DNA of 64,000 nucleotides from Sphingobacterium chuzhouense (GCF_014692525.1 NZ_JACNYL010000003.1:372001-436000); one strand, 5' to 3'. Positions 25,605-34,505 are shown, counted from the stretch's first letter. Numbers and translations: made by a program. The notes: a model not told the origin generated them from the sequence alone.

Positions 25605-26405
25605 TTAAAACACACCGATTTCTTTAAGAGCATTTCTTGTTATATCAATTCGGCACTTTTGAAAATCAGGTCTCTCATCTTCCTTATCTTTAGTAATCCG
25701 AGTTGAAAAAAAATAGACATTATCATTCTTCTCAACATAACCAACCCACCACCCAACATGTTGTTGATTTTGTGAACCCCAACCCGTTTTCGCCCGAAGA
25801 ACATACTCGTCATTTTTCTCATTAATCATCACTCGCTTTAAGATTTCAATGTTTCTCTGAGAAAAGGGTGTCTTACCCTCATATACCTTCACTAAAAATT
25901 CTATCTGATTACGTGGCGATATGGCCAATGGCCCAAAATTCCAAAAATCTGCTTTATCATTAACATGTCGGTTGCCATAACCACAAGCTTCAAGATAATG
26001 AAGATACTTTTCTCTACCTATCTTTTTAGCCAACTCCATAAACACCCACCCTGCAGAAACCTCAAATGCCTCTTTCACTGTCATATCTTTGTATGTGGAT
26101 GGACGATGCATGTATAAGTCCTCATTTATCTCTCCGATCCATTTTACAGTATCAAGTTCGTCAGATATAACTCCTGTTTCTAACGCAATCAACAAATTGA
26201 TAATCTTAAAAGTTGAAGCAGGGACTTTTTGTATTGACGATTCAGTACTATCACTCATAATCCAGTTTTGATTTTTATAATCATAAATGGTAATGCTTCC
26301 CTCGAAACCACAGTCCGCAAAATATTGTTTAAAGTTAGTTTGACCAAATGCACTTGATACAAATAGAAATGTAAAGAAAAGGCCGTACATTGTTCTTATT
26401 ACCAT
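25605..26405 (-). CDS. bla: Class D (OXA-type) beta-lactamase
   Basis: 266 residues from the ATG at 26405, preceded by a good GGAGG ribosome-binding site; an ATG at 26435 lacks one. A signal peptide ends near 'SSAFGQ', so it is periplasmic. Class D motifs are 'PASTFKIINLL' (Ser-x-x-Lys nucleophile), 'CGYGNRHV' (YGN), 'DFWNFGPLAISP' (Trp) and 'AKTGWGS' (KTG). The usual SxV motif is 'SAGW', an atypical form. It should hydrolyse beta-lactams, with a spectrum that cannot be read here. It is similar in layout to OXA enzymes known from Flavobacteriia/Sphingobacteria. Confidence 0.92.
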   Translation of the reverse strand: MVIRTMYGLFFTFLFVSSAFGQTNFKQYFADCGFEGSITIYDYKNQNWIMSDSTESSIQKVPASTFKIINLLIALETGVISDELDTVKWIGEINEDLYMHRPSTYKDMTVKEAFEVSAGWVFMELAKKIGREKYLHYLEACGYGNRHVNDKADFWNFGPLAISPRNQIEFLVKVYEGKTPFSQRNIEILKRVMINEKNDEYVLRAKTGWGSQNQQHVGWWVGYVEKNDNVYFFSTRITKDKEDERPDFQKCRIDITRNALKEIGVF

Positions 26406-26466
26406 CCAAATATCCTCCGTTTTAAAATTTAGCAAGTGAATTTACTCAATATCTCTAGTAAATTGT

Positions 26467-26622
26467 ATGCTATTATTAAATAACACACTGCATTCCGTGA
26501 ATGCCCAATGCGAGAACAGGGCAGGCCAAGAGCGGTGGGGGCAAGATTACTTAAGAAAATGGCTTGATGAGAATACAGCAGTGAATTTACATGTTGATCC
26601 GTTGTACAATATATATTCATAA
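26467..26622 (+). pseudogene. Small ORF, 51 aa, probable gene tail
   Basis: The ORF ends 'RWGQDYLRKWLDENTAVNLH' and a few more residues. The polar, aromatic C-terminus looks like the end of a larger protein, possibly a toxin domain, with a short foreign start. I do not recognise the family. Nothing else is seen in 26406-26738. Confidence 0.3.
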
Positions 26623-26738
26623 TCTTAATATTTAACGACTACCCCAGTCAAATAAATCTACTTTTGTTTGATTAATAGGCATAATTCTACTAATCTGACT
26701 CGCAGGCATTATTCCTTATGGCTGGTTCCGGGATAATC

Positions 26739-27023
26739 TCATGGCTTTATAAATTCGGCAAACTTATTTAGTACGAAATCAAGTTTTTTCGGATCCCCAT
26801 ACCCTTTAAAAGTTTTACCATCACTCTTTATACTATACCAGTCATCGTCATCATCTATTGATTCTTCAAAAGTAGTTTTTCCTTCCACTTCCGTATCTAA
26901 AATATCCGCCTTAAAACTCCAACTTGGATTATCAATAGTTTGTATTTTTATACTAAATGTATGTTCCCAATCATCATCACAATTCGAAGCATACCAATTC
27001 ATCAATTGCTTTATACTTTCCAT
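26739..27023 (-). CDS. Imm53-like immunity protein
   Basis: 94 residues from the ATG at 27023; the open frame runs up to 27209 but the extra residues do not fit the family. 'LMNWYASNCDDDWEHTFSIK', 'DNPSWSFKADI', 'DDDDDWYSIK' and 'GYGDPKKLDFVLNKF' match the Imm53 family, small cytoplasmic proteins that neutralise the toxin domain of polymorphic toxins. The 62 upstream codons may be the leftover C-terminus of its toxin. It diverges from the dead lipoprotein copy, with a shared leader between them. Confidence 0.75.
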   Translation of the reverse strand: MESIKQLMNWYASNCDDDWEHTFSIKIQTIDNPSWSFKADILDTEVEGKTTFEESIDDDDDWYSIKSDGKTFKGYGDPKKLDFVLNKFAEFIKP

Positions 27024-27220
27024 AATCGATTTTTTTTGATCCCGTAATTCATCCTCTCTTGCTGGTCTTGTATTTTTCCCCTTGCGAGCTTTATCTTTCT
27101 TCCTAAAAAATTGAACATCATAATTGTGTTTAGTTATTCTTCTAAAGTACTGAAAAAAGATTGGGTTATAAAATTTGGAAGGTTTCAGCTGGTGCCATTG
27201 GTATTTCATCGTCTATTTAC

Positions 27221-27385
27221 TACTTTTAGAGAATTAAAGGAAATTATGAATTCCATATAAAAAAGCTTTGTCTCAAAATTTACAGTATGAAAAAATAATG
27301 ATGTGTAATAATGCAAATCCGGAATCCACTAAATATCATTAGAAGAAATTGGAGGTATGTTTTCCAACATGGAAGCAGATGATAT
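27221..27385 (+). pseudogene. Broken copy of the RraB/DUF695 lipoprotein promoter and first codons
   Basis: From 27221 the sequence closely follows 17323 onward: same TACTTTTAGAGA motif, the same 66-bp distance to the ATG (27287), then codons matching residues 1 and 2. One A is missing in the A-run, giving a stop at codon 4, and the segment for 'WTFLLAIFGC' is deleted. Similarity ends by about 27385. Confidence 0.75.
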
Positions 27386-27429
27386 CAAGGCTAAAATATA
27401 AAAACAAAAACCTGAATAGATTGAAAATT

Positions 27430-28503
27430 ATGAATTTAAGAAACATATTTTCAAAAGCTAATAGTAACCATATCCATTTAGCAATAACAACTTTCTTCTT
27501 TTTACTATATGGATTTTTCCCAATAAAGGCACAAGAAAAAGCAACCTTGTTAGGCGATTGGATAAAAGTAGGTGTGACCTATTTAGACGACACGGAAGTA
27601 GAAGAATCGCACCCGCTGAAATATGCATTCTTAAAATACAGTTTCAAACCAAAGAACAAGGCTGCCATAATTACTGATTATACCCATGCAGGAAACTTCA
27701 ATTCTTATGAGGATAGAAACGGTACAATAGAGATTTCTACCAATTTTAACGCCAAAATAACATTGGGAATTATCCATCTTACTTCGGATAGCTTAATTGT
27801 CGTCCAACCGGGAACTTTAGGAGTAACAGATCCAAGTTCACTATTGATAACATTAATTAGATACGAACATTTACAAAATACATCGGAATGGAACGGAAAG
27901 GATTTGGTAGGTATTTCCAAAACTGACACGGTTTACAAAGCCAGTCGAAAGATCCATCCTACTTTTTCGAACCCCTATGGACTACGCCATGCTTTGCAAA
28001 CGGCGATGCCATCTTATAGCAAATATATGACGGGCTTTTCCCAGGATTATGGGCGGCTGTTTTTGGCAACTTTTGTTGTTCGTAAATCTGGCTTCGTAGA
28101 TAATATAAAAATCTTGCAAGGGATGGATGATAAATTTAACAAGGAATTTATTAAAACCTGTAGTAAAATGGCAAAGTATTGGAACCCGGCTCATTACAAT
28201 GGAGAGCCTGTTGACGCTCAAGTCACTCTGGAAATAGATTTCAATTTTATGGATCAATTTTTAACAGATGAACGATATACTAGATACGCTGCGAAGCGGA
28301 TTGAGGAAGGTGATATTTATGGCGCTATAACGTACTTTGACAGGATGATCGCCAAAAACCCTAAAAATGAAAAAGCTTTGATAAATCGCGGTTACTGTTA
28401 TCTCTTGTTGAATGATCAAGAGTCTGCCTGCGAGGATTTCAGAATACTGCGAAATCTCGGATTCGACTCTGGAAAGTCATTATTAGTAAAGTACTGCAAA
28501 TGA
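27430..28503 (+). CDS. Exported protein with TonB C-terminal domain and TPR
   Basis: 357 residues from the ATG at 27430. A signal peptide (residues about 12-34, 'LAITTFFFLLYGFFPIKAQ') leads into a beta-rich N-terminal domain. Residues about 185-275 look like a TonB C-terminal domain ('LFLATFVVRKSGFVDNIKIL', 'WNPAHYNGEPVDAQVTLEID'). Two TPR-like helices follow ('AITYFDRMIAKNPKNEKALI'). There is no N-terminal membrane anchor plus Pro-rich linker as in true TonB. Such TonB_C proteins are frequent in Bacteroidota; role unknown. Confidence 0.7.
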   Translation: MNLRNIFSKANSNHIHLAITTFFFLLYGFFPIKAQEKATLLGDWIKVGVTYLDDTEVEESHPLKYAFLKYSFKPKNKAAIITDYTHAGNFNSYEDRNGTIEISTNFNAKITLGIIHLTSDSLIVVQPGTLGVTDPSSLLITLIRYEHLQNTSEWNGKDLVGISKTDTVYKASRKIHPTFSNPYGLRHALQTAMPSYSKYMTGFSQDYGRLFLATFVVRKSGFVDNIKILQGMDDKFNKEFIKTCSKMAKYWNPAHYNGEPVDAQVTLEIDFNFMDQFLTDERYTRYAAKRIEEGDIYGAITYFDRMIAKNPKNEKALINRGYCYLLLNDQESACEDFRILRNLGFDSGKSLLVKYCK

Positions 28504-28512
28504 TAATATTAA

Positions 28513-28716
28513 ATGGAGTATAGAATGTTTGGAAACAAAACTAAAAAACCATTATACCGAAAGGTAAATACGAGAGCAAGAGGTGTCCATCCTAACTTTG
28601 GCGGTGACTTTAAATATTCGAAGAGTACGAAAGGTGAAACTCAGGAACAGATTAGGGGAAAGTATGAACGGAGTAGCTTTCTAATGGGAAATCTGCCAAA
28701 ACTGATTACAAATTGA
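28513..28716 (+). CDS. Truncated small protein, 67 aa
   Basis: 'PLYRKVNTRARGVHPNFGGD' followed by 'FKYSKSTKGE' recalls a family of about 130-residue uncharacterised proteins found near polymorphic toxins; here the second half is missing and replaced by an unrelated tail. It starts 9 bp after the TonB-like gene, and its TGA overlaps the TTG start of the next gene. I treat it as a possible truncated gene. Confidence 0.45.
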   Translation: MEYRMFGNKTKKPLYRKVNTRARGVHPNFGGDFKYSKSTKGETQEQIRGKYERSSFLMGNLPKLITN

Positions 28717-29291
28717 AACGATATCAATATAAAGATCTGACAATTGAAATACTTGACGAGAAAGATTATAGATTGGGATCGGCAGATAATTCTTTCTTTT
28801 ACAAGAAACAATATTTCGGTATTGATACACAAGAATATCCGACTTCAAAACACGGCATCAAGGTTTGGCGAGACGACCAAGTAATTGATAGTTGTATCAT
28901 AATTGGCTCCGGTGGCGCTACAGGTGTTCATCAAAATTCTTCGCTACTTGACGACGAGCATTTACTAATTTGCTGTTGCGACACCATATTTTGCGTTACG
29001 CTTCCATATCTAAACTTAGAATGGAAGACACAGGTCGACCCAGCCACATGTTTTCAGGTGTTTAAATTACGAGATGACTATGTTGTTCACGGTGAACTTC
29101 AAATAGTTAGGATTGATAAAAAGGGAATAATAAAATGGGAATTTAGTGGTGCAGATATTTTTGTCTCGGGAGACAATAAAGAAGAATTTAAAATCGAAAA
29201 TGACGGAATTTTACTTACGGATTTTTCTAATACGAAATATAAAATTGGTTTTGATGGAAGACTAATTTCGGATACTTATGGCAAGTTATAA
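28713..29291 (+). CDS. Uncharacterised immunity-like protein, 192 aa
   Basis: A TTG start at 28713 overlaps the stop of the previous ORF by four bases. The protein is soluble and beta-rich, with conserved-looking blocks 'SGGATGVHQNSSLLDDEHLL', 'ICCCDTIFCVTLPYLNLEWK' and 'KWEFSGADIFVSGD'. The pattern is of a beta-propeller or immunity-like protein seen in Bacteroidota islands; I cannot name a Pfam family. It is followed 15 bp later by an exported protein. Confidence 0.65.
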   Translation: MKRYQYKDLTIEILDEKDYRLGSADNSFFYKKQYFGIDTQEYPTSKHGIKVWRDDQVIDSCIIIGSGGATGVHQNSSLLDDEHLLICCCDTIFCVTLPYLNLEWKTQVDPATCFQVFKLRDDYVVHGELQIVRIDKKGIIKWEFSGADIFVSGDNKEEFKIENDGILLTDFSNTKYKIGFDGRLISDTYGKL

Positions 29292-29306
29292 CTAATCAAC
29301 AAAAAC

Positions 29307-30059
29307 ATGAAAACATCGCTAGCATTTTTTATTTTCCTATTTGCGTTTATGTATAAAGGGATTTGCCAATCTAAAACAATACCCATAGAAGAAAAGGCCT
29401 ATTCCTTTGCAGTAGATCTACTTAAAGAAGGAACATATCAAGCAGACATCCTAGACACTCCTCCTATAAGTCCTGAACAGCAAATAATCTTGCAGAAAAT
29501 GCAAGAAAGTCTCGCAAACAATCCGGAGTGGGCAAAAGAAATGATCCTACATTTAGAACCTGGTGAGCCGTTCCCTTATCATGAAAATCTAGGGATTGAT
29601 GAAGATGAGTACCGGTCGATTTTAACCGCTTTGGATTCCGAGAGATTGATAAAAGTAGATTCGACAAGCGTACGTATTATTCATGAGGATCATATAATAA
29701 CGTTTTCAGAAAGTGAAAACGACGAACAGTCGTTACTAGATTACCTATACATTGACACAATACATCGCCAAATCTATATTGATGATGCTCCTTTGGCGTT
29801 TAGGACTCATTTATTGGCCGACAAAGCGAATAGTACATTTTCAAATGCTTGGCATGGTTACACTTGGGAATATAAAGATGTCCCGGTAGAGAAACTAGAA
29901 GACTTAGATTTCTCAGAGCCTTTCGACGCCACACTATTCAGATGTACTATCGGCAAAATGGAAGAGACTGATGATATTATATTGTATATTACGGCTAAAG
30001 TTATTGAACAGGGACAACCAGCTGTTGACACGAAGTTGATGTTAGTGTTTAGAAAATAA
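29307..30059 (+). CDS. Exported protein of unknown function, 250 aa
   Basis: A signal peptide ending near 'YKGICQS' is clear; the Cys followed by Gln makes a lipoprotein unlikely. The remainder is acidic, alpha/beta and has no family I recognise. It follows the immunity-like gene by 15 bp and may share its transcript. Periplasmic or outer-membrane-side location is expected. Confidence 0.65.
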   Translation: MKTSLAFFIFLFAFMYKGICQSKTIPIEEKAYSFAVDLLKEGTYQADILDTPPISPEQQIILQKMQESLANNPEWAKEMILHLEPGEPFPYHENLGIDEDEYRSILTALDSERLIKVDSTSVRIIHEDHIITFSESENDEQSLLDYLYIDTIHRQIYIDDAPLAFRTHLLADKANSTFSNAWHGYTWEYKDVPVEKLEDLDFSEPFDATLFRCTIGKMEETDDIILYITAKVIEQGQPAVDTKLMLVFRK

Positions 30060-30222
30060 CCACAAATCAGCGTGTACTATATGATAGCTTCTGCCATTTG
30101 TGGAATATTGGTGAAAATGAAAAGGAAACAAGTAGAACATATCGTTGTATGAGTATCAATATAGGTTTTGACAACATATTACAGCACGTAAAATTGGTTT
30201 CAGATTATGATCGCTTAGTACT

Positions 30223-30807
30223 ATGAGATTTATTACAGTCATATTAGCCTTTTTCTTAACGGTCTCCTGTAGGGAGCGAACAAGAGATTTCGGAGCATTT
30301 TCTCTGAAGATTCCCTCGTCATGGCAATACATCCCCCAAAAAGGAATAGATTCTTATGTTGGGTTAATTGCTATAGATTCGAAAGACACTTTGTTTTTCG
30401 ATTACGGCCCCTATTCGAGCAATCTAATAAGCGGCACGCTAGATGAGATGTTTGAAATGGACACTATACCAATGAGTTCTGAAGAATTTGAAAATATTTC
30501 TAGCTATTACTTCAGCTTTCAAGAAGGCAATCTTAGGGATTCTGTTCATTTGAAACCTTATCTTATAGAAAGATATAAAGACACTGTAATTCAGCATTTT
30601 CCGGCTATTAAGGTTAATCCCAAAATAATTGGGACTGGTAAGACAGGTATATTTGTGGATAGTATATGGTATACAGAACCTCACGATGGTATTTACCGCA
30701 TGACAAAGAGGTTTTGTCTGGTAGGCCACAACCTAAGCGAGATAAACCATAAGGCATTATTGAAAGCGATAGCGAGCCTTAAATTTAAAGAGTCAAAATC
30801 ACGATAG
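30223..30807 (+). CDS. Lipoprotein of unknown function, 194 aa
   Basis: The signal peptide ends with the lipobox 'LTVSC' (Cys 16). 'GAFSLKIPSSWQYIPQKGID' and 'SYVGLIAIDSKDTLFFDYGP' resemble PsbP/DUF1795-like proteins that fold as a single alpha/beta domain, but the match is loose. It lies in the run of exported orphans, 163 bp after the previous gene. Confidence 0.65.
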   Translation: MRFITVILAFFLTVSCRERTRDFGAFSLKIPSSWQYIPQKGIDSYVGLIAIDSKDTLFFDYGPYSSNLISGTLDEMFEMDTIPMSSEEFENISSYYFSFQEGNLRDSVHLKPYLIERYKDTVIQHFPAIKVNPKIIGTGKTGIFVDSIWYTEPHDGIYRMTKRFCLVGHNLSEINHKALLKAIASLKFKESKSR

Positions 30808-31127
30808 CTGACAGCGAGATCGTAATGGTATACTCACTTATCCGAATTATGTCCAGCAAATAAGATGACCTTTACTCGACTGGATTTCTTGGATGGTCTT
30901 AAAGACCTCCAGAATACGCACATTCCTTTTTCGAGTCGGGTTCTAAGGAGATGATTATCTGTGCGTTAAAACCAACAGGTTTCCACTCAGGGCCTACTCG
31001 CTTTCGAGTCTCTATTTGACTCGGTTCGTGCTGAAAACAATAATTTTGTCACAAATATTCACTAAACTTGTGATAAAATAAAAAGGGGACTCCGATCTCC
31101 GCCTGGTATATTAAACCGTCGTTACAC
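30808..31127. other. Stretch without recognised gene
   Basis: I see no convincing coding frame on either strand. It contains repeated ACTCGaCTGG/TTTCGAGTC words between about 30875 and 31030, which may be remains of a longer gene. Confidence 0.4.
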
Positions 31128-31556
31128 ATGAAATTATTCTTTTTATCAGCGTTAATATTCATAACAACATTTGTTAAAGCACAAGTTGACACATTAAAGG
31201 CCTACGATAGGGCGGATAACATAATCCGATTGATAGACGAAAGAAATATGGAAGAGCTTATATTAAACAGTACAGATTCAATAAGATGTTTTCTATGCGA
31301 GAATAAGAACATGCTGGCATCACGCTTTTTCAAATCTGAATTATACCATATTTTCAACCCCGATTTAATAAGAAGGCTTAAGTCTTCCGTTAAACAGCTA
31401 CATGTAGACAAACATAATGCTGATGTGGTAATTGTGTTCTATAATATTTACCAAAAGAATGAACTTGCTCCAGGCCATGAGGGCGGTACGTTCGGTATCT
31501 GGCTATATAGGGATGACGAAAATTTGAGATTTACGGGAATTGAAACTGTGCCGTAA
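31128..31556 (+). CDS. Exported protein of unknown function, 142 aa
   Basis: The signal peptide ('FFLSALIFITTFVKAQ') is followed by a compact domain of about 120 residues with the pattern 'KAYDRADNIIRLIDERNMEE' and 'GGTFGIWLYRDDENLRF'. I do not recognise it. It is similar in size and style to other exported proteins just upstream and faces the GNAT gene convergently. Confidence 0.6.
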   Translation: MKLFFLSALIFITTFVKAQVDTLKAYDRADNIIRLIDERNMEELILNSTDSIRCFLCENKNMLASRFFKSELYHIFNPDLIRRLKSSVKQLHVDKHNADVVIVFYNIYQKNELAPGHEGGTFGIWLYRDDENLRFTGIETVP

Positions 31557-31570
31557 TTAATGATTAAAAA

Positions 31571-32029
31571 TTAATTTTGTGTGTCTGTTTTATAAACATT
31601 TGGGTCGAATAGTTCCATATATAATTCTGGTTTTGGCAGTTTACGAAAGCCATATTTTTCATAAAGCCAATCTGCTGTGGATGTCAATAAAATCCACCGT
31701 CTTAATCCTTGCAAATTCGGATGTTTAATTACAGCGTCCATTAGTTTTTTTGAAAGTCCTTGTCCTCGATAAATATCTAAAACATAAATGTCTCCCAAGT
31801 AAGCAATAGTTGAAAAATCCGATATGATTCTTGCAAACCCAATTTGTTTGCCGTTATGAAATAGTCCGAAGTTTAAAGAATTGTCAATTGAAGTCTTTAC
31901 TCTTTCAATGGGAATATTGTCACTCCAACCTGAATATTTTGATAGAAAGTCGTGGATTGCAACAATATCCATTTTTGATTTGTCTGTCGTAATTGTAAAG
32001 TCGTCAAAAGTGATTTCAATTATTTTCAT
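31571..32029 (-). CDS. GNAT-family N-acetyltransferase
   Basis: 152 residues. The acetyl-CoA-binding motif A is 'IYVLDIYRGQGLSKKLMDAV' (RGQGL), preceded by 'GFARIISDFSTIAYLGD'; the C-terminal 'WLYEKYGFRKLP' is the usual GNAT end. It acetylates an unknown small molecule or protein in the cytoplasm. A 45-bp stretch of this gene (31656-31700) is repeated exactly at 33585-33629, at the broken end of an AraC gene. Confidence 0.88.
   Translation of the reverse strand: MKIIEITFDDFTITTDKSKMDIVAIHDFLSKYSGWSDNIPIERVKTSIDNSLNFGLFHNGKQIGFARIISDFSTIAYLGDIYVLDIYRGQGLSKKLMDAVIKHPNLQGLRRWILLTSTADWLYEKYGFRKLPKPELYMELFDPNVYKTDTQN
31656..31700. repeat. 45-bp direct repeat, copy inside the GNAT gene
   Basis: Identical to 33585-33629. 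It encodes part of the GNAT C-terminus ('WILLTSTADWLYEK'). The two copies bracket 1.9 kb with the rest of the GNAT gene, a VOC remnant and a Fic gene. Confidence 0.85.
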
Positions 32030-32085
32030 TTCGTATTCATTTTTATTTCAGTTTTATCTATTTGGTTGGTCTTCTCCAATGACCG

Positions 32086-32310
32086 CTATTCCTGCGGTGG
32101 TGAATATTTTACAATGTCAATACCAACTCCGTTTGGGTCTTGTATAGCAAAATGCCTATCGCCCCACGGTTCGTTGCGAATGTCTATTTTGATTTCAATT
32201 CCTTTTTGTTTCAGTTCGCTGTAGATACTATCAACGTCGTCTACTTCAATGGTTAGATAAACTCCCTTATTTTGAAAAGGCGATTGAAACAGCGATTGCT
32301 GACTTTTCAT
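32086..32310 (-). pseudogene. C-terminal half of a VOC/glyoxalase-family gene
   Basis: 74 residues: 'GVYLTIEVDDVDSIYSELKQ', 'RNEPWGDRHFAIQDPNGVGI' and 'DIVKY' are the second beta-alpha-beta-beta-beta module of a vicinal-oxygen-chelate protein, with the metal-ligand-bearing 'RHFAIQDPNG'. The first module is missing, so it is a remnant. An intact VOC gene is at 52174. Confidence 0.7.
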
Positions 32311-32387
32311 CTTAATTTGTTTTTTAGTCGTTGAACTTGATTGAGAAGATAGTTGAACTATAGAGTTATTGTCATCGTCACCATCGG

Positions 32388-33476
32388 TTATTGCTTCAAT
32401 ATATCAAACAATGCTTGATTAATGTAGAGGGTTTCCTTCCAAACTCTTTTAGGAATCACAATACCCAGTTGTTCCAGGCCTTTTAAGTATTTAGATGCAG
32501 TTATTCTGGAGACCCCCATTCTTTCGACGACGAATTCAATTTTGCTGTAAGGTTGTTCAAAAATAAGCTCCAGCAATTCTTTATTATAGAGTTTTGGCGC
32601 TTCGGTTTTCATCTTATCCTGCGTTTGTGCGAATAAGGTCTTGATGGCATCTATCTGATGAATGGTCTGTCGCGATATTTCTTCAACTGCGTTCAGCATG
32701 AAAAGAATCCAATCCTCCCATTTATCGTTTACCCTTACTTCTTGTAGCAGACGATAGTAATCTACTTTATTTTTAATAATGTAATCACTTAAATAGAGCA
32801 CTGGGCTATCGAGTAGCCCGTGCATAATGAGATACAGTACATTCAATATGCGACCGGTTCTTCCGTTACCATCATAAAACGGGTGAATACTTTCAAATTG
32901 ATAATGCTGTATCGCTAATTTGATCAACGGAACTACTTCATCGTCGGTTTTATTGATATAATCTTCAAGATTTTTCATCAACCTGAGTATCGTATCTTTA
33001 TCGTCAGGAGGTGTATAGATCACTTCGCCTGTAACGGCATTTTTCAACGCAGTACCGGGCAGTCTTCGCAAGCCTGCGTTATTCTCTTCCAATACTTCTT
33101 GAATAGCAACAATTGTATTTGTGTTTAAAAATCCTCGTTTTTTTACAACGCTGTATCCTTCTAAAATTGCTTCGCGGTAGCGAAGTACTTCCTTTGTCGC
33201 CGAATCTATTTCTATCCCTTTTGCTGATAATGCTTGATAAAGTTTGTCATGCGTAGTAATTACATTCTCAATCTCCGAGCTTGCACGGGCTTCTTTTAGA
33301 ATAACTGCATTCAATAAAATGGAGGGATTAGGCAATGTATGAGCTATACCTTTCAACTCTGCCAAGGCAATAGATGATTTTACTACTTGTCGCAGAACGC
33401 GTATTGTCTCAATTTTTGATTGTGCTACAGGTAATGGAGGGAGCGTGTTATATGGTGTTTCAACATTTAGTTTCAT
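32388..33476 (-). CDS. Fic-family protein with intact catalytic motif and C-terminal winged helix
   Basis: 362 residues. Fic_N ('ASSEIENVITT', with the SxxxEN inhibitory pattern) precedes the core 'SIHPFYDGNGRTGRILNVLY', which keeps the catalytic His and the full HxFxDGNGRxxR motif. A winged helix closes the protein ('KIEFVVERMGVSRITASKYL'). It should transfer AMP or a related group to a target protein; target unknown. Its start region holds five TCATGTAAA-like sites. Confidence 0.92.
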   Translation of the reverse strand: MKLNVETPYNTLPPLPVAQSKIETIRVLRQVVKSSIALAELKGIAHTLPNPSILLNAVILKEARASSEIENVITTHDKLYQALSAKGIEIDSATKEVLRYREAILEGYSVVKKRGFLNTNTIVAIQEVLEENNAGLRRLPGTALKNAVTGEVIYTPPDDKDTILRLMKNLEDYINKTDDEVVPLIKLAIQHYQFESIHPFYDGNGRTGRILNVLYLIMHGLLDSPVLYLSDYIIKNKVDYYRLLQEVRVNDKWEDWILFMLNAVEEISRQTIHQIDAIKTLFAQTQDKMKTEAPKLYNKELLELIFEQPYSKIEFVVERMGVSRITASKYLKGLEQLGIVIPKRVWKETLYINQALFDILKQ

Positions 33477-33573
33477 CGTGTAAAGTTTTTATACATGAGC
33501 CCATCATCATGTAAAGATAATCCTTTTTTCTTTACATGATGACGTTGTCATGTAAAATTTCTTATCATGTACT
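33476..33573. promoter_or_regulatory. Array of TCATGTAAA-like sites upstream of the second Fic gene
   Basis: Sites at 33476-33484 (TCGTGTAAA, touching the start codon), 33507-33515, 33531-33539 (reverse), 33548-33556 and 33565-33573 (TCATGTACT). The pair at 33531 and 33548 forms a 9-bp inverted repeat with an 8-base gap. Position directly before the gene suggests an operator for the Fic winged helix. Confidence 0.65.
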
Positions 33574-33584
33574 ATGAACTGTGG

Positions 33585-33629
33585 TTTTCATAAAGCCAAT
33601 CTGCTGTGGATGTCAATAAAATCCACCGT
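33585..33629. repeat. 45-bp direct repeat, second copy
   Basis: Identical to 31656-31700 in the GNAT gene. Here it forms the exact breakpoint where the AraC C-terminal reading frame ('FFDAGY') is cut. Confidence 0.85.
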
Positions 33630-33915
33630 AGCCTGCGTCAAAGAATAATTTATTCTGCCGCAAACTTTGCTTTGAGGGCTTTGCTCTTAAAATATTTTGA
33701 AAACGAATAACTTTGCTGAATGTCTTGGCAGTATCTCCGACATAAAACTCAAAAATTCTGCGAAGTTGTCTTTGACTGATACCTGTGTTTAAGTCTTTCT
33801 CAATATCAAGCATTCCGAAGTTTTGTAAAATGATGTCTACAAAATATTTCCTACCGTTTCGCTTTGCCTGAGGGAAAGAAAAAAGCCTTTCAACAAGTCG
33901 CTGAAAGGAAAGAAA
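33618..33915 (-). pseudogene. C-terminal part of a split AraC-family gene
   Basis: 'RNGRKYFVDIILQNFGMLDI', 'ISQRQLRRIFEFYVGDTAKT' and 'FSKVIRFQNILRA' are AraC DNA-binding domain segments, with the tail 'KLFFDAGY' cut at the 45-bp repeat. Its N-terminal part lies at 34506-34787. The DHFR-like gene separates them. Confidence 0.75.
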
Positions 33916-33936
33916 ACATTCAATTTAGTTGAGGTT

Positions 33937-34470
33937 TTATTTTTGTCGCTTGTAATGCAGTTGTGTCAATCCTGTCTCAAACGTTTTGACTTTGATAAAT
34001 TCAAGTGTTTGCTCTGGTCTGCCGTCTTTGAAAAGTCTTGTTCCGTTACCTAATAAAATGGGTACTATCGAAATGATAAACTCGTCTATTAAGTCGTGTT
34101 TCAACAGCTCATTTATTACCTCCGCTCCACCGTCACAATAAATATTTTTACCTTTTTCAGATTTCAGTCGTTTGACCAATTCAGTTAAATTCCCTGTATA
34201 GAAAGTAGTTCTACCTATTCTCGGTCTTTCCGTTCTTGTGATGACATAAACATCTCGTCGTCCGTTGTCGTAATGAGATAGACCGACATTTTTAAGCACA
34301 TAATCATAAGTTCTTCTGCCAATAATCAATGTGTCAATGGTGTCTGTAAATTCTCCATAACCATAGTCTTCTCCTGTTTTTTCAACGAGTTTTAAGAAAG
34401 TAAGGTCGTCATTAGGTTTTGCAATGTAGCCGTCTAAACTCATTGCGATGAAAAGTGATATTTTTCGCAT
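33937..34470 (-). CDS. Dihydrofolate-reductase-like (RibD C-terminal) protein
   Basis: 177 residues. 'RKISLFIAMSLDGYIAKPND' then 'DTLIIGRRTYDYVLKNVGLS' and 'GKNIYCDGGAEVINELLKHD' are the RibD_C/DHFR fold family hallmarks. It probably reduces a small substrate with NADPH; it is not a canonical folate enzyme. It sits inside a broken AraC gene on the same strand, so its arrival likely split that gene. Confidence 0.9.
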   Translation of the reverse strand: MRKISLFIAMSLDGYIAKPNDDLTFLKLVEKTGEDYGYGEFTDTIDTLIIGRRTYDYVLKNVGLSHYDNGRRDVYVITRTERPRIGRTTFYTGNLTELVKRLKSEKGKNIYCDGGAEVINELLKHDLIDEFIISIVPILLGNGTRLFKDGRPEQTLEFIKVKTFETGLTQLHYKRQK

Positions 34471-34505
34471 TTTTATAAATATTTAATGTTTCCGCAAAGT
34501 TAGCT

